DNA from: Ichthyophis bannanicus
Taxonomy: Eukaryota > Chordata > Amphibia > Gymnophiona > Ichthyophiidae
Direction of reading: 5' to 3'
Length of the DNA stretch: 64,000 nt
Assembly (NCBI GenBank): GCA_033557465.1
Contig: CM066045.1
Span: 131,213,596-131,277,595, forward strand
Shown: piece by piece, positions 22,441 through 34,330 of the stretch
Layout: the number at the start of each line of letters is the position of its first letter
Numbering within the stretch: the stretch's first letter is position 1
The notes under the pieces: model-generated
The model's input: only the letters and a program-made list of their open reading frames with translations
Told to the model about the DNA's origin: nothing
Databases searched by the model: none
Position numbers and translations under genes: made by a program

Positions 22441-23199
22441 ATATTATTCTAGTCATGTGATACCTACAAGCTTGTAGATCTCAACATATAAGTATTATGC
22501 TTTACCAGAGAAGGCCGACAGCCTTGGACTTCCCCATCTCCCCCCCCCCCCCACCTTTAGGGGTTGTTGCCCACAGAAGGAGTCCCCCTCCCTCCTCCCT
22601 GCTAAGAAGCTATCCATGAAGGATCATACCCCTCCCCCTTCCCCTTCTTCCTTGCTTCCCTCTAAGCCCTCCCACTATAGTCCGTACCCAAATCTTACAG
22701 CGCGCGGGGCTGATCATCGTGGCACTGGGGCTCCCCACCTACATCCCCATCTCACAATGTCTATCCCTATCTGATAAAATGGGGTTGACTTCTCCCCAGG
22801 GATATGATCTTGGAAGATCTTGATATATTCTCAAATCTAGGGAAGGTACAGTCCAGCCCAGTCAGTTGACCAAAGGATCCCTTAGGTGGTTACTTTGTAT
22901 GGTTCTACAAGGTCCTACCCATGGAGTCCTTAATCCTACCAGATCACAGCCTATACCACGTCTTCCTGTTGGAGATCCATAACCTTTTCCTTCCTGTCTG
23001 ATCCCTCTAAAACTCTTAACAAGTTTCCTTCAAAAAACAATATTTGTCTCTACTGCAAAAAGCATAACCACATTTATATATATATGTACATTCTTTTATC
23101 TTCCATCTTATGTTTTAGCATTCCTAATTGTCCAAGTCCCCCCTAAGAAACACATACAGGGTCATTCCGAGGCATGAATAGCGGGGATGGATGGGCCCT

Positions 23200-23405
23200 C
23201 TCCCGATCCCGTCTAATTTCGCCGCGTGTTGTATAGGGAAGTTAAATGGGGGCAGGAAAGTGGCAGCGTTAGGGCAGGTGGTGGGTGGTCGTCGGTCATC
23301 AGCCCGGGATGTACAGGGTTGATTTCAATGTCAGTCCTGTGTGTCCGGGGCTGACAGCTTGAATGGGGAACTTATTTCACCTCTGAGGTGGAATAAGTTT
23401 CCTGA
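23200..23405. mobile_element. MITE family 'G' fragment
   Basis: It shares 'gatgtacagggttgatt', 'gtcctgtgtgtccggggctg' and the central 'cttatttcacctctgaggtggaataag' palindrome with 3640-4690 and 26977-27499. Its termini are missing. Confidence 0.5.
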
Positions 23406-25177
23406 TGTGGTAGAGGAATAAAAGAAGCACTAAGAGGGGACAAGGCTATAGTAGAGAGATTGAATGAATTCTTTGCTTCGGTCTCTCCTAAGGAAGATGT
23501 AGGGATTTTACCCCTGACTGAAATGGTATTTAAAGGTGATGCTGCAGAAGAATTAAAAGAAATGTCGAAAAACCGGGACGATGTATTACAACTATTTGAT
23601 AAACTGAAGAGTAGCAAATCACCTGGACTAGATGGTATACATTCAAGGGTGTTGAAAGAACTGAAATATGAGATTGCAGACCTACTATTAGTAATCTGTG
23701 AACTATCATTAAAATTATCTGTCAAACCTGAAGATTAGAAGATGGCAATGTAATGACATCAGTACTGGGAAAAATGGTAAAAACCATTATAAAGAACAAA
23801 ATTACTGAACATGTAGATAGTCATGGCTTAATGGGAGGCAGCCAATATGGCTTTATCTAAGGAAGGTCTTGTTTTACTAATGTGTCATGTTTTTTGAAGG
23901 TGTGAATAAACAGGTAGACAAAGGTGAGTCAGTTGATATAGTGTATCTGGATTTTCAGAAAGTCTTTGACAAGGTCCCTCATGAGAGACTCTTGGCGAAA
24001 TTAAAAGTCATGGAATAGGAGGCAATGTACTATTGTGGATCAGGAACTGGTTAAAAGATAGAAAGCAGAGGGTAGGGCTAAATGGCCAATTTTCCCAATG
24101 GAGAAAGGTGAATAGTGGAGTACCCCAGGGATCTGTGCTGGGTTGGCTGCTTTTTAACATATTCGTAAATGACCTGAAATAGGAATAACGAGTGAAGGTA
24201 AACAAATTTGCAGATGACACAAAATTATTCAAAGTTGTTAAAACCCAAGAGGATTATGAAAAATTGCAAGAGGTCCTTGATAAATTGGAAGACTGACTGT
24301 TCAAATGGTAGATGAAATTTAATGTGGACAAATGCAAATTATGCACCTATGAAAGAACAACCCAAACTATGGTTACACGATGCAAGGTTCCATATTAGGA
24401 ACCACCACCCAGGAAAAAGATTTAGGCGTCATCGTGGATAACATGTTGAAACCCTCTGCCCAGTGTGCAGCGGCGGCGGCCAAGAAAGCAAATAGAATGC
24501 TAGGAATCATAAGGAAAGGAATGGAGAATAAAACAAAGGATATTATAATGCCTCTATATCGTTCCATGGTGAGACCGCACCTTGAATATTGTGTACAATT
24601 CTGGTCGCCATATCTTAAAAAGGATATAGCGTTATTAGAAAAGGTACAGAGAAGAGCCATTAAAATGGTAAAGCAGATGGAAGGATTCCCCTATGAGGAG
24701 AGGCTAAAAATGTTAGGACTCTTCAACCTGGAAAAGAGACAGCTGAAGGGAGATATGATAGAAGTCTATAAATTAATGAATGGAGTGGAATGGGTAAACG
24801 TAGATAGATTGTTTACACCATCAAAATATAGAAAGACTAGGGGATATGCAATGAAACTACAGTGTAACCTATTTAAGACTAATAAGAGAAAATATTTTTG
24901 CACTCAATGCGTAATCAAACTCTGCAATTTGTTACTGGAGGATGTAATAAAAGCTGTTAGTGTAGCTGGGTTTAGGAAAGGTTTTGACAAGTTCCTGGAG
25001 GAAAGGTCCATAAAGCATTATTAAAGGGGATCCAGGAAATTCACTGCTTGCCACAATACAAGCATTGTGTAATCTGTGTCCTTTGGGGAAAACTGCTAGG
25101 TACTTGAGACCTAGATTGGCCACTGTTGGAAACAGGTTACTGGGCTTGTCTTACCCCATATGGCATATCTTATGTTC
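23406..25177 (+). mobile_element. CR1 LINE, subfamily A, 3' half
   Basis: Fragments of ORF2 run from MNEFFASVSPKEDVG through LFDKLKSSKSPGLDGIHSRV, the RT block [27 protein letters not shown] (catalytic FADD kept) and the long C-terminal frame 24380-25024. The end is 'ttggccactgttggaaacag...catatcttatgttctta'. Several small deletions and frameshifts interrupt the frame between 23738 and 24380. Confidence 0.9.
24380..25024 (+). pseudogene. CR1 ORF2 C-terminal fragment
   Basis: The 214 open codons cover the thumb and C-terminal region: [56 protein letters not shown], and the terminal AVSVAGFRKGFDKFLEE. The RT active site lies upstream in a different frame, so this is a remnant. A GCG-repeat expansion (gcggcggcggcc) adds alanines at about 24470. 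Confidence 0.85.
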
Positions 25178-25238
25178 TTATTACCATTTTAGTAGCCACC
25201 CACTGGATCAACTCCATTTTGTTTATATCTCCCTAGAG

Positions 25239-25657
25239 CAGTGTTTTTCAAACTTTAATTCCGTATGACCCCCATTTTAACAAGCAAATATTCACGTGAC
25301 CCCAGATGGCAATGATATCAAACTAGCAGATCTCCAGCCTCTTTCCCCTCCCTCCCTCCCTCATCTAAAGCAGGAAGGCAGCAGCAACAGTCAGCACAGG
25401 ATCCTTTCTGTCAGCGTGCAGTGTGTGCTTACAGACCGGAGTACTCAACATGGGTTTCCAGTTTAACAGGAAGCTTACCCAGGTGGGGGCAAGGGTCTAT
25501 GAATGTTCAATGGCTCACAGGCCACATGCTGATTGGTGACTTGGCATAGGTCACAATGAAAGTCCAGAGAGATAGGGAAATGGCCATGTTTCTGTGACCC
25601 CATCCACTGATGATTTGACCTCATTTGGGGTCCTGACCACAAGTTTGGGAATCCCTT
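25239..25657. mobile_element. hAT-like non-autonomous element
   Basis: It starts CAGTGTTTTTCAAACTTTAA; the right end complement starts AAGGGATTCCCAAACTTGTG. It is flanked by CCCTAGAG (25231-25238) and CCCTAGTG (25658-25665), an 8-bp duplication with 6 of 8 matches of the hAT CTAG-centred type. It lies in a CR1 that resumes on both sides. Confidence 0.7.
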
Positions 25658-26029
25658 CCCTAGTGACTATCACCTCTGTTTCCTGGTGGCCTTTCCTGTC
25701 CCTTTGCACCCAAGCATACTTCTGTTCTGGCTTTTGCCATTGCCTTTTGCATGCGTGACCACTTTAAGATCATCCTATGGGATCATCCCCAGATCCTGCT
25801 CTTCTTTCATACACTGAAGTACTTCACCCAAGACTGTTTCTGATGGATAACAAAGAGTATTTACAGTCAAAGCAAAATAATAGGTCCTCACAGCCATACA
25901 AACTTAGACTCATCAGTGCATACTTTTATCTGCAAGAAGAATGGACAATGTACAAATAGTCCATTTACCCTTGGAAATCTCCCTCATTATATATATAGGT
26001 ACAAAATAAAGCTTAATACTTAAAAGTAT

Positions 26030-26517
26030 GGGGCTTGATTTCCAGCCGTCCGCAGTTTGGAAGGGCTATGTGTCTCATACATAGTCCTCCCCGCCGACCT
26101 CTAAACCTGATATTCAATGCCACGGCGACGGCATTCAATATTCGGTCACCGCCACACCTGTCACAAGCAGCCAAAGGTAACCAGGCAGCAGCAATACTGC
26201 ATGCTATCCCGGTTAGCTCCTGCACCTAAAAGATAGGCGCGGGTTTTCCCTCATCTATCTTTAAGGTGCAGATCACTAACCGGGCAGCATGCAATATTGC
26301 TGCTGCCTGGTTAGCATTTGTCATTGTCCCTGCTCAGCCCTGAAACACCCCCAACACGTTCCAATGCTAACCGGATCGCATCGGGGCGCGTAGGGGACTT
26401 AGAAGGGGATATTCAACGGCACTAACCATGAAAGTGCCATTGACTATCCCCAGTTAAGGCATTTACACAGTTTACTGGGCTGTAAATAGTGTAAATGCCT
26501 TTCAAATATCAGGCCCC
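26030..26517. mobile_element. Harbinger-like MITE
   Basis: The termini are GGGGCTTGATTTC and, complemented, GGGGCCTGATATTTG. The flanks TAT and TAA are close to a 3-bp Harbinger duplication but not identical. Internal inverted parts (gcaatattgctgctgcctggtta and its relative near 26180) suggest a fold-back structure. Confidence 0.5.
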
Positions 26518-26976
26518 TAACGTCTAAATATGTGATTTTGTAGGATTTTCTGGGAGGGGTGGTATTGAGATGATTATGATTAAGTTTATCAAAATCTTGG
26601 GGCTGGCAGGGGCTAAAGGTCAAAAAGCTAATTGTGAGGGGATGCAAGGCTAAAGGTTTGCCTAGGGCATTTAATAATCTTGTACCAGCCCTGACTTTAC
26701 CCCCCTCATACTGTACCACTCACTTGGGTGTTAGCATTTTTTAGCATTAAATCTTAGCTGCCAAATTCTCGACCATTCTTCAAACTTCGCTAGATCCCTT
26801 CTCATGTTATCCCAGCCTTCCAGTATGTCAACCCTGTGATAGATTTTGATATCTTTCGCAAAGAGGCATACCTTTCCTGACAGACGTTCCACAATATCGC
26901 TTACAAAAATCTTAAAAAGAACAGGACCTGTTTCTTTATAGTTTATTATTTTTGCTTGATTTCCTGCATTAGTTAT

Positions 26977-27499
26977 GGGCCCGATTCTGGGATGCAGGTT
27001 GCAAGGCTGCACATCCCAGCAGGACATGCAATCCTGCAAGTCATCTGGACTCAATTCCCCAACTGTCTCTCCCCATACGTCCTGAACATCAGGATGGGTA
27101 GAGCCGGCGGAAGGGAGTGGAGCCAGGGCTGGCCAGCCCAGCAGGACGTACAGGGACGATTCAGGTCACGGCCCTGTACGTCCTGCCAGGCCCTTAGGGA
27201 CGTGTTGCTTATTCCACCTTTGAAGTGGAATAAGCAGCACAAAACCAGCAATCGGGCCCAGGGATCCCCCCCGGGGTCAGTTGTGGGGGGGTCCCCGCCA
27301 CCCGATCCAAGCCATGGCAAGCCAGCCGTGGATTGGGCACTGGGATAAAGGGGGGGCCGAGGCCACAAGAGGCAGGGGAACCTGCAGATAGGATGTCCCA
27401 CAGGCGGCAGGGGCACGATTCTGGTTCGGATCCAAACGGACCTGTCTTGCTTCGGACCGTCTGAACGGCTCAGACATACCCCCTACCTGAATCGGGCTC
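26977..27499. mobile_element. MITE family 'G', complete copy
   Basis: The termini GGGCCCGATTC and, complemented, GAGCCCGATTC are flanked by TAT (26974-26976, 27500-27502). It carries inverted 'ggacgtacaggg...ccctgtacgtcc' arms (about 27142-27184) and a central palindrome 'cttattccacctttgaagtggaataag'. No coding capacity is seen. The 3-bp duplication and G-rich ends suggest a Harbinger relationship. Confidence 0.65.
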
Positions 27500-28105
27500 T
27501 ATATGTATGAATGGTATTATTTTTGAAATGATTAATACAATGTTTAAAAAAAAAATAACATGACCAAGGACCAATCCTTGTGGCACACCACTGGTAATGC
27601 TCCTAACTTCAGAGTGCGCTCCATTTAATACCTTTGGTGCTTCTTACTCAACCAATTTCTTACTCATTCAGTCACTTTGAGTGGCCTTGGAATGGATCCT
27701 AGTTTATTTATAAGTCGTGCATACAGAACACTGTCAAAGGCCTTGCTGAAATCTAAGTATACCACATCTAGTGCTCTCCGCTGATCCATTTCTTTGGACT
27801 CTGACTCAAAGGAATCAATCAGATGTGTTTGAAAAGTAAAGCCATTCTGTGTTGAATCCTGTAATCTTTTGGATTCCAGAAACCGCACCATCCTTAACTT
27901 TAGCAATGTTTCCATTAATTTACTCACCACAGAGGTCAGACTAACCTGTTTGTAGTTAGAACCTCTAACTTATTTCCGCTTTTGTGTACAGGAATCACAG
28001 TTGTCCATCTCCAGTCCTTCAGGATCACTCCCCATTCTAAAGAAACATTGAAAAGGTCAGCCAGGGGCTGCCAAGGTACTTCCTTAATGTTCTTTTAGTA
28101 TACCA

Positions 28106-30408
28106 CCACAGATTATTACAGCCCTTTCTGAATGTTACAACCCTTTCTGACAAGCAGCAATCAAGGTAGGACATGGCTATCCCGAAAGTGCTGTTTTAAC
28201 AGAAGGAGGAAGTAGTATTAAATTGTGTTTAACACCCGCTGCATACAGAAATAATCAATAATTTTCTTTTGCTGCTTCCCGTCCTTTTCATTTTTTTAGT
28301 AGGGGTGGTAAATAGGAAGATAATTGATATTGATTTTGTTCCTTGACACAAATCTGATTTATATTAAAAAGATAGATTTCTTGCATTTCTTAACTTTAAG
28401 GAGAGAGGAAAAGAGAACTGAACTTTTCAGAGGAGTACAGTAATAGTAATATTAATTGGCTGCCTATATTTCATTCAGTGTTTTTTTTCATTTCAAACCT
28501 GCATTCCACTTGTATATCAGCAGGCTAATCAAGGGATATATTTCCTTCTCAGTCACAGAAACACAGAATCTGACAGTGAGAAAGCCCAACTTATGTTACA
28601 GACCCCAGATGATCTCTGGATTTCCCCTCACTTCTTCACAACTAAGGCTCCTTTTTGCTTATCACATACCCTGTTGAATTCTGTCTACCTAAACAGGACC
28701 CCACTGCGCTTTGCCATTTCTCAGAAAAGGTTTATGCAGCCAATTTGGGGGCAGACAGTCTAATCGGCTTAGATCTGGCATTTGGGATGCCTGGAAGCTT
28801 CTCATGGGGGAATAGGAAGAACAGTATTAAATTGTTACTTGTTTACAGTTGGGTAACACTTTGACATAAGGAGACGAGGAAGCTGATTTTAGGCCCTCAT
28901 GATTTCCTCCAACAACAATGCCATTGTACATGTTCTGCTAGGAACAGGAGACAAAAAGCATTTCATCTCATTTATGCAAGGACTATAGCAGCATGGGTGA
29001 TCAAGGCAGCGAATGACGCACTTAGCTCTGTGTCTGGGTGAGATGAGTTGATGTGGCTCATTGATCTTAGAGGGAATAGGACTCTTCAGAGACCCCCCCA
29101 TTAGCAGCACCAGGCATCTGGTCTTGCAACCTAAACTCATGCTGGCTGTCTGACCACCAACATGTGCATCTCTGATAACAGAGCATTCTGTGGAACGCTC
29201 AGAAAAATGCGTACATTCGAAAGACCTAGTTGCAATACTGGGTAGCTCATTTATTTTCCTTGTCTATGAAGTCAGTATATTCTTCTGCATTCCTGCACAT
29301 AGTTGTAACCTAGAAAGTCCAACACAGACAGATAGCCAGTTCACATTGTGATATCCTCACTGTCACAACATACACTGGAGTCTTTCAGCCATCTTAATTA
29401 CTACTATAATCATTGCTCTTTCCTATCCATTTTTAATGGTGTTTTCTAGCGGCATTGAAGAAGCTATAAATATATTACTTTTGGCTAAGCATTCCACATG
29501 CTTGACTACAGTGTGCTGTCCCTGCATGAAAGCACTTAATGGAGACCTCATCTCTCAGCCACTCTAAGAGAAGACCAGTAAGAAGAAGAAAAACTGGTCA
29601 ACATGCCAACTGTGCATCATACTCATGGATACAGTGCAGAAAGAAATGAACTTATTGTCCATCATCTCCTAACTCTTTCTTCTGATCCTTATTTTCATTG
29701 TGTATTAGTAGTGACACCAGTTAATTGCAGTGTTGCTAATTAGCTGTAATTTGTAACTTTTTTGACTATCATCATCAAACGCCATCTTCAAGGCAAAGAT
29801 CGACAGCTCTTGCAAGTTCCATCTGTTCTCAGCTTCCTCTTTATACTTGTTTTGACCATTTTTCAGTGTTGATGCCTCAGACTGATCTCTGCTTTCCTTT
29901 CTCTCTTATCCTCTATTATACTTTCCAGTTCTGATTAAGCTATTTTGCTAGCAAAGACTGAGTGAGATGACCAGAAAATCTCATTTTCCTTTTAGCCAGG
30001 TTTTATGCCTTAGACCTTTCTGTTCGCATCATCTCTTGCACGTTTTCATTTGAGATCATATCCTTCCCACTCTTCTTCATATAGATTGCTAGAGGACAGA
30101 TTCACTATTATTAGGTTGGTGTGGAGATTGTCATCTCTTAGTCTGGGAGTGAGGAAGATAGAAAGGAACTCTGCTTTGGAATCTGCGAATACTGAATACT
30201 AGGACATTTCTCTGAGCCTCATGTTACTCTTCTTCTGTAGCATGACTTTTGCAATGCCCATATTTTCTTCATAATCTCAGTCCTTTCTTAGTAATTGTCA
30301 TACAGAGGTGTGTGTCAGGACCTCCAGGGTCACAAACTGATCTAAGTTCCGATATAGCCATCATGAAAACCCCATGACTTTGTGCTTGCATGCATTTTGT
30401 CTAAGAAA
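28106..30408. other. No gene recognised
   Basis: The sequence is moderately AT-rich without open frames above about 85 codons. No LINE, tRNA or splice-bounded exon signature was recognised. It is the longest stretch in the window with no assigned repeat and could be old decayed repeat or unique intergenic DNA. Confidence 0.55.
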
Positions 30409-30472
30409 CATAGAAATATGACGGCAGAAAGAGACCAAATGGCCTATCTAGTCTGCCCTTCCATATCAACCA

Positions 30473-33183
30473 CTACAATGGTCCCCTTTTTTCCTTTAGA
30501 GATCCTCTGTGTTTGTCCCATGCTTTCTTGAATTCAGATACTGTCCTCATCTCTACCACCTCCACTGGGAGACTATTCCATGCATCTACCACTCTTTCTG
30601 TAAACAAATATTTCCGCATATTACTCCTGAGTCTATCCCCTTGCATTCCTATGCTATGTCCCCTCGTAGCAGAACTTGCCTTCAATTGAAAGAGACTCTC
30701 CTGTGCATTTATGCCATGGAGGTATTTAAATATCTCAATCATATCACCTCTATCCTGCCTTTCCTCTAAAGTATACATATTAAGATCCTTAAGTATGTCC
30801 TCATATGCTTTATAATGAAGACCACTAACCATTTTAGTAACCACCCTCTGCACTGACTCCAACCTGTTTATATCCTTTTGAAGGTGTGGTCTCCAGAATT
30901 GCACACAATACTCCAAATGAGGTCTCACCAAGGACTTATACAGAGGCACTATCACCTCCTTTCTCCTGCTGGCCATTCCTCTCCCTATGCACCCAAGCAT
31001 CCTTCTAGCTTTCGCCATCGCCTATTGTACCTGTTTAGCTACTTTGAGATCATCAGACACAATCATGCCTAGGTCCTGCTCTTCTTTTGTGGACAGAAGT
31101 ACATCACACCCTATACTGTATCGCTGCTTGGATTACTGCAACCCAAATGCATGACCCTGCACTTTTTAACATTAAATCTCAGCTGCCAAATTCTAGATCA
31201 TTCTTCAAGCTTAACTAGATCCCTCCTCATGTTATCTACACCTTCCTGGGTGTCTACTCTATTGCAGATTTTGCTATCATCCATAAAGAGGAAAACCTTA
31301 CCTAACAGCCCTTCTGCAATATCACTAACAAAGATGTTAAAAAGAATCAGACCAAGTACAGATTCCTGAGGGATTCCACTTGTACTTTTTTCTCCTCAGA
31401 GTGAGCTCTGTTTATCTGTACCCTTTGTCGCCTTCCACTCAACCAATTTCTTACCCAAGCAGTAATTTTAGGGTCCATCCCTAGGATGCTCAGTTTGTTT
31501 TTAAGTCGGCTCTGCGGAACATTGTCAAAGGCTTTACTGAAATCTAAATCCATCACAACTAGGACTGTTCCTCGGTCCAACTCCCTAGTCATCCAGTCAA
31601 AGAAATCAATCAGATTTGTCTGACAAGACCTGCTTCTGGTGAATCCATGCTGCCTCAGATCCAGTAATCTGTTGGACTCCAGAAAACTCACTATGTTCTC
31701 TTTCAGCAGCGCTTCCAATAATTTACTTACCACCGATGTTAAACTTACCTGCCCGTAGTTTTCAACCATATCCTTACTTCTGCTTTTGTGTAAAGGGACC
31801 CATATGTGCCTCTCTCCATTTCTATAGCACCACTCCCGACTCCAAAGAGACATTGAAAAGTCAGTCAGTGGAGATGCTAGAACGTCCCCCGAGTTTCCTC
31901 AGTATTCTCAGGTGTATCCCATTCAGTCCCATCGCTTTGTCTACTTTTAGTTTAGTTAGTTCCTCGCGAACACAGTCTTCTGAAAATCGTTTGAGATGTC
32001 CCTCACTTCTGTTCCTGTTTGTGGGTGTTTTCTGAGGTCCTGCTCCTCATCCGTCATCTGTGAGCACAGAATACAAATATTTGTTAAGCAATTCCAGTTC
32101 ATCTTCATCGGCTTCTACATATTCCTCTCCTTCACCCTTGAGTCTGACAATACCACTTTTGCTCTTCTTCCTCTCACTAATATATCTGAAAAATGTCTTA
32201 TCCCCCCATTTTATTGCGTTGGCTATTTCCTCTTCTTTTTGAATCTTTGCTTTCTTGACTACTTTGCTAGCCTCTCTGTGATTTCTTGTATTTCATGAAG
32301 GCGTACTTTTTTTTCTTTATCTTTTCAGCTACTTATTTTGAGAACCATAGCGGCCTCCATTTCCTTTTAATTGTATTTACCATTCTAACAAAAATATCCC
32401 CTTAAAATATCCCCTTTCAGTTTTGCCCACTGTTTTTCTACATCCCCCCAGCTGTTCCCATCCCGCTAACGACTCCTTGAGGTATTGGCCCATCTTGGTA
32501 AAGTTAGTTTTCCTAAAGTCTAAAACCCTCACCATTGAATGGATTTTTTCAGCCCTAGCCCTAGTCCTAATCCTAATACTGAACCACACCATATGGTGAT
32601 CACTGGATGCGAGATGATCTCCCACTATAACATCAGAAACACTTTCACCATTGGTAAGCACCAAGTTCAGTATGGCCCCTTCACATGTGGGCTCTATTAT
32701 CAGTTGCCTGAATAGTTCTTTCTGTAAAGAAACCAGGATCTTCTTACTTCTAGATGACACTGCAGCATGGATGCGCCAATCAATATCTGGCATATTAAAA
32801 TCCCCTATCAGTAGCACTCCCCCCTTCCTGGCAATGCTGCATGTGTCTTCTATTAAATCTCTGTCCACTTCTTCTTCCTGTGAGGCAAGTCTGTATATCA
32901 TGCTAATGCAATTGAATTTCTCTTTACCTCTTTCTAGTTTAACCCACAGTGCATCCACTCTCCCTTTTAAGCCCTGCATTTCCATAGCTTTAATATTATT
33001 TTTTACATATAGTGCCACTCCTCCTCCCCTTCTTCCTACCCTGTTCTCTCTGAATAAAGTATAGCCTGGTATAGTTACATTCCAGTCATGGTTGTCCGTG
33101 AACCATGTCACTTTAACCGCCATTAAATCCAACTCAGCCTCTCCCATTAAAGCCTCAATATCTGGGATCTTATTTCCCATGCT
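30473..33183 (-). pseudogene. CR1 ORF2 (endonuclease - reverse transcriptase)
   Basis: The endonuclease (33180-32377) has GGGVALYVKNN, LLIGDFNMPDIDW and SSDHHMVWF, so the D-x-N and SDH residues are kept. RT parts include LTSVVSKLLEALLK, VMDLDFSKAFDNVPQSRL and, downstream, the C-terminal block MVSGLHYKAYEDILKDL. Between 32376 and 31853, and around 31350-31020 (the FADD region), the frame is broken. The 3' 182 codons are open. Confidence 0.9.
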
Positions 33184-33289
33184 ATAGGCATTTATTTATA
33201 CATAGCTTTCCAGATGTTGCCCCTTTTACCCATTTCCATAAAGATATTTAATGTTTCACTTACCTGGGGGCTTTCTTCACCCATCTCTA

Positions 33290-34251
33290 ACGAATCTAGT
33301 TTAAAGCCCTCTTCAGTAGGTTAGCCAGTCTGCTACTGAAAACATGTTGACCCTTCTTAGACAGGTGGATGCCATCTCTGCTCTGCAGCCCTTGGAACAG
33401 CATCCATGAAACCAAACCAGGTCCATGAAACCAAAACACTCTCGATGACACCATCAATGCAGCCATGCATTTATCTCCAGTATGCAAGTTTCCCTGCCTT
33501 GGCCTTTACCCTCAACAGGGAGAATTGAAGAGAACACCACCTGTGCATCTGTTTGCTTCACCCTCTGTCCCAGAGCCATGAAGTCACTTTTGATATGCCC
33601 AAAGGGATACCTGGCAGTATCATTTATGCCGACATAGATGAGCAACATCGGGTAATAGTCACTAGGCTTGATGAGTTTCGGCAAACTCTCCATAACATCT
33701 TGGATTTTGGCACCTGGCAGACAGCATACCTCTCTGGACATCAAGTCTGATCGGCAGATGGACACCTCAGTACCCCTCAGAAGAGAGTCACCAACCATCA
33801 CTACCCTTCACTTCTTTGTGGTCACTGATTCTTCAACTTTGTGGTTCTCGAGCTCTGGTTCTTCTCTTTCCTGGGATGCTTTCACCTCCTCCACTTCCAG
33901 GGCTGCATAATGGTTCTTCATTTCAAGGACTGGAGGAGTTGGATTGGTGATTCTGCAAGTCTTGGTGGCTCGTATCCAACCTTCGTCATTCTGTAGGCTG
34001 CCATCTTCCCCTCTGCTGGAGAGCTTGGATGTTTCAAGAAGCATCTCATCCATGTACTTCTAACTGTCTTGAATGCTCCTCAACCTCACCATCTCTTCTC
34101 TGAGCTCCTCCACTTGTTTCCTGAGAGCTTCAGCATGCAGGCATCCTGCACATGGAACAGGTCCTTCAAATGGTATTGGGATCTCTGTCTAGACAGAGGC
34201 AGATGCTGTAACGGGGGCAACAGCTTTGGCAATATGATTTTTCCCAGCCAT
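33290..34251 (-). pseudogene. CR1 ORF1 (zinc-finger plus esterase)
   Basis: The likely start is MAGKNHIAKAVAP. A short cysteine segment (PVPCAGC) and a coiled-coil-like stretch LRKQVEELREEMVRLRS follow. The second half is an SGNH-type esterase: MMVGDSLLRGTE supplies the GDS serine block, LLIYVGINDTARY the GxND block, and DGIHLSKKG the terminal D-x-x-H. This esterase is a known feature of CR1-clade ORF1 proteins. In-frame stops after TASASV and RSIQDS, and after VTTKK, and a shift near 33460 break the frame. Confidence 0.85.
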
Positions 34252-34330
34252 TGTTCAATTGATGGAGCTCTGGTACCTGTTGAAGCAAAAAGAGAGAGAG
34301 ACCTACCAAAGTACAAGCCTATTTCTCAGC

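Larger units (their letters stand above)
17695..23150 (-). mobile_element. L1-clade LINE, decayed, interrupted by a CR1
   Basis: On the minus strand the endonuclease starts with RILSWNVCGIG and LLQETHM (22440-22320). It continues after a CR1 insertion with RAGVAILCKKGL and VVLGGDYNCV (21230-20960). RT motifs LLISFDTEKAFDRVEWKYMF (about 20260) and FADDL (about 19985) follow. A zinc-knuckle block CDADGAPLIHLLWSCPIVQQYW lies near 18660, and the ORF2 end near 18240. The 3' UTR is G-rich on the minus strand and ends 'tttcaataaa' near 17730, as in the L1 at 43547-50167. Many stops and frameshifts are present. ORF1 was not clearly seen; the 5' limit near 23150 is a guess. Confidence 0.8.
25178..28105 (-). 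mobile_element. CR1 LINE, subfamily B-like, fragmented
   Basis: CR1 sequence is visible at 25178-25230, 25666-25840, 26736-26945 and 27545-28105 (minus). Motifs are KIFVSDIVERLSGKVCLFAK, in which the usual FADD is changed to FAKD, and VVYLDFSKAFDSVLYARLIN. The gaps hold a hAT element, two MITEs and unassigned sequence. The FAKD change alone would inactivate the RT. Confidence 0.75.
30409..34330 (-). mobile_element. CR1 LINE, subfamily B, nearly full length
   Basis: Read on the minus strand it begins near 34330, has ORF1 (34251 to 33290) and ORF2 (33183 to 30473), and ends with the subfamily B tail 'agaaacatagaaatatgacgg' at 30409. Both CR1 proteins are recognisable, so this is the most complete CR1 in the window. 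Frameshifts and stops interrupt both ORFs. Confidence 0.92.

Noticed and set aside
28889..29140. 83-codon frame with several cysteines
   Set aside because: No spacing typical of a zinc finger, no start context and no similarity recognised.
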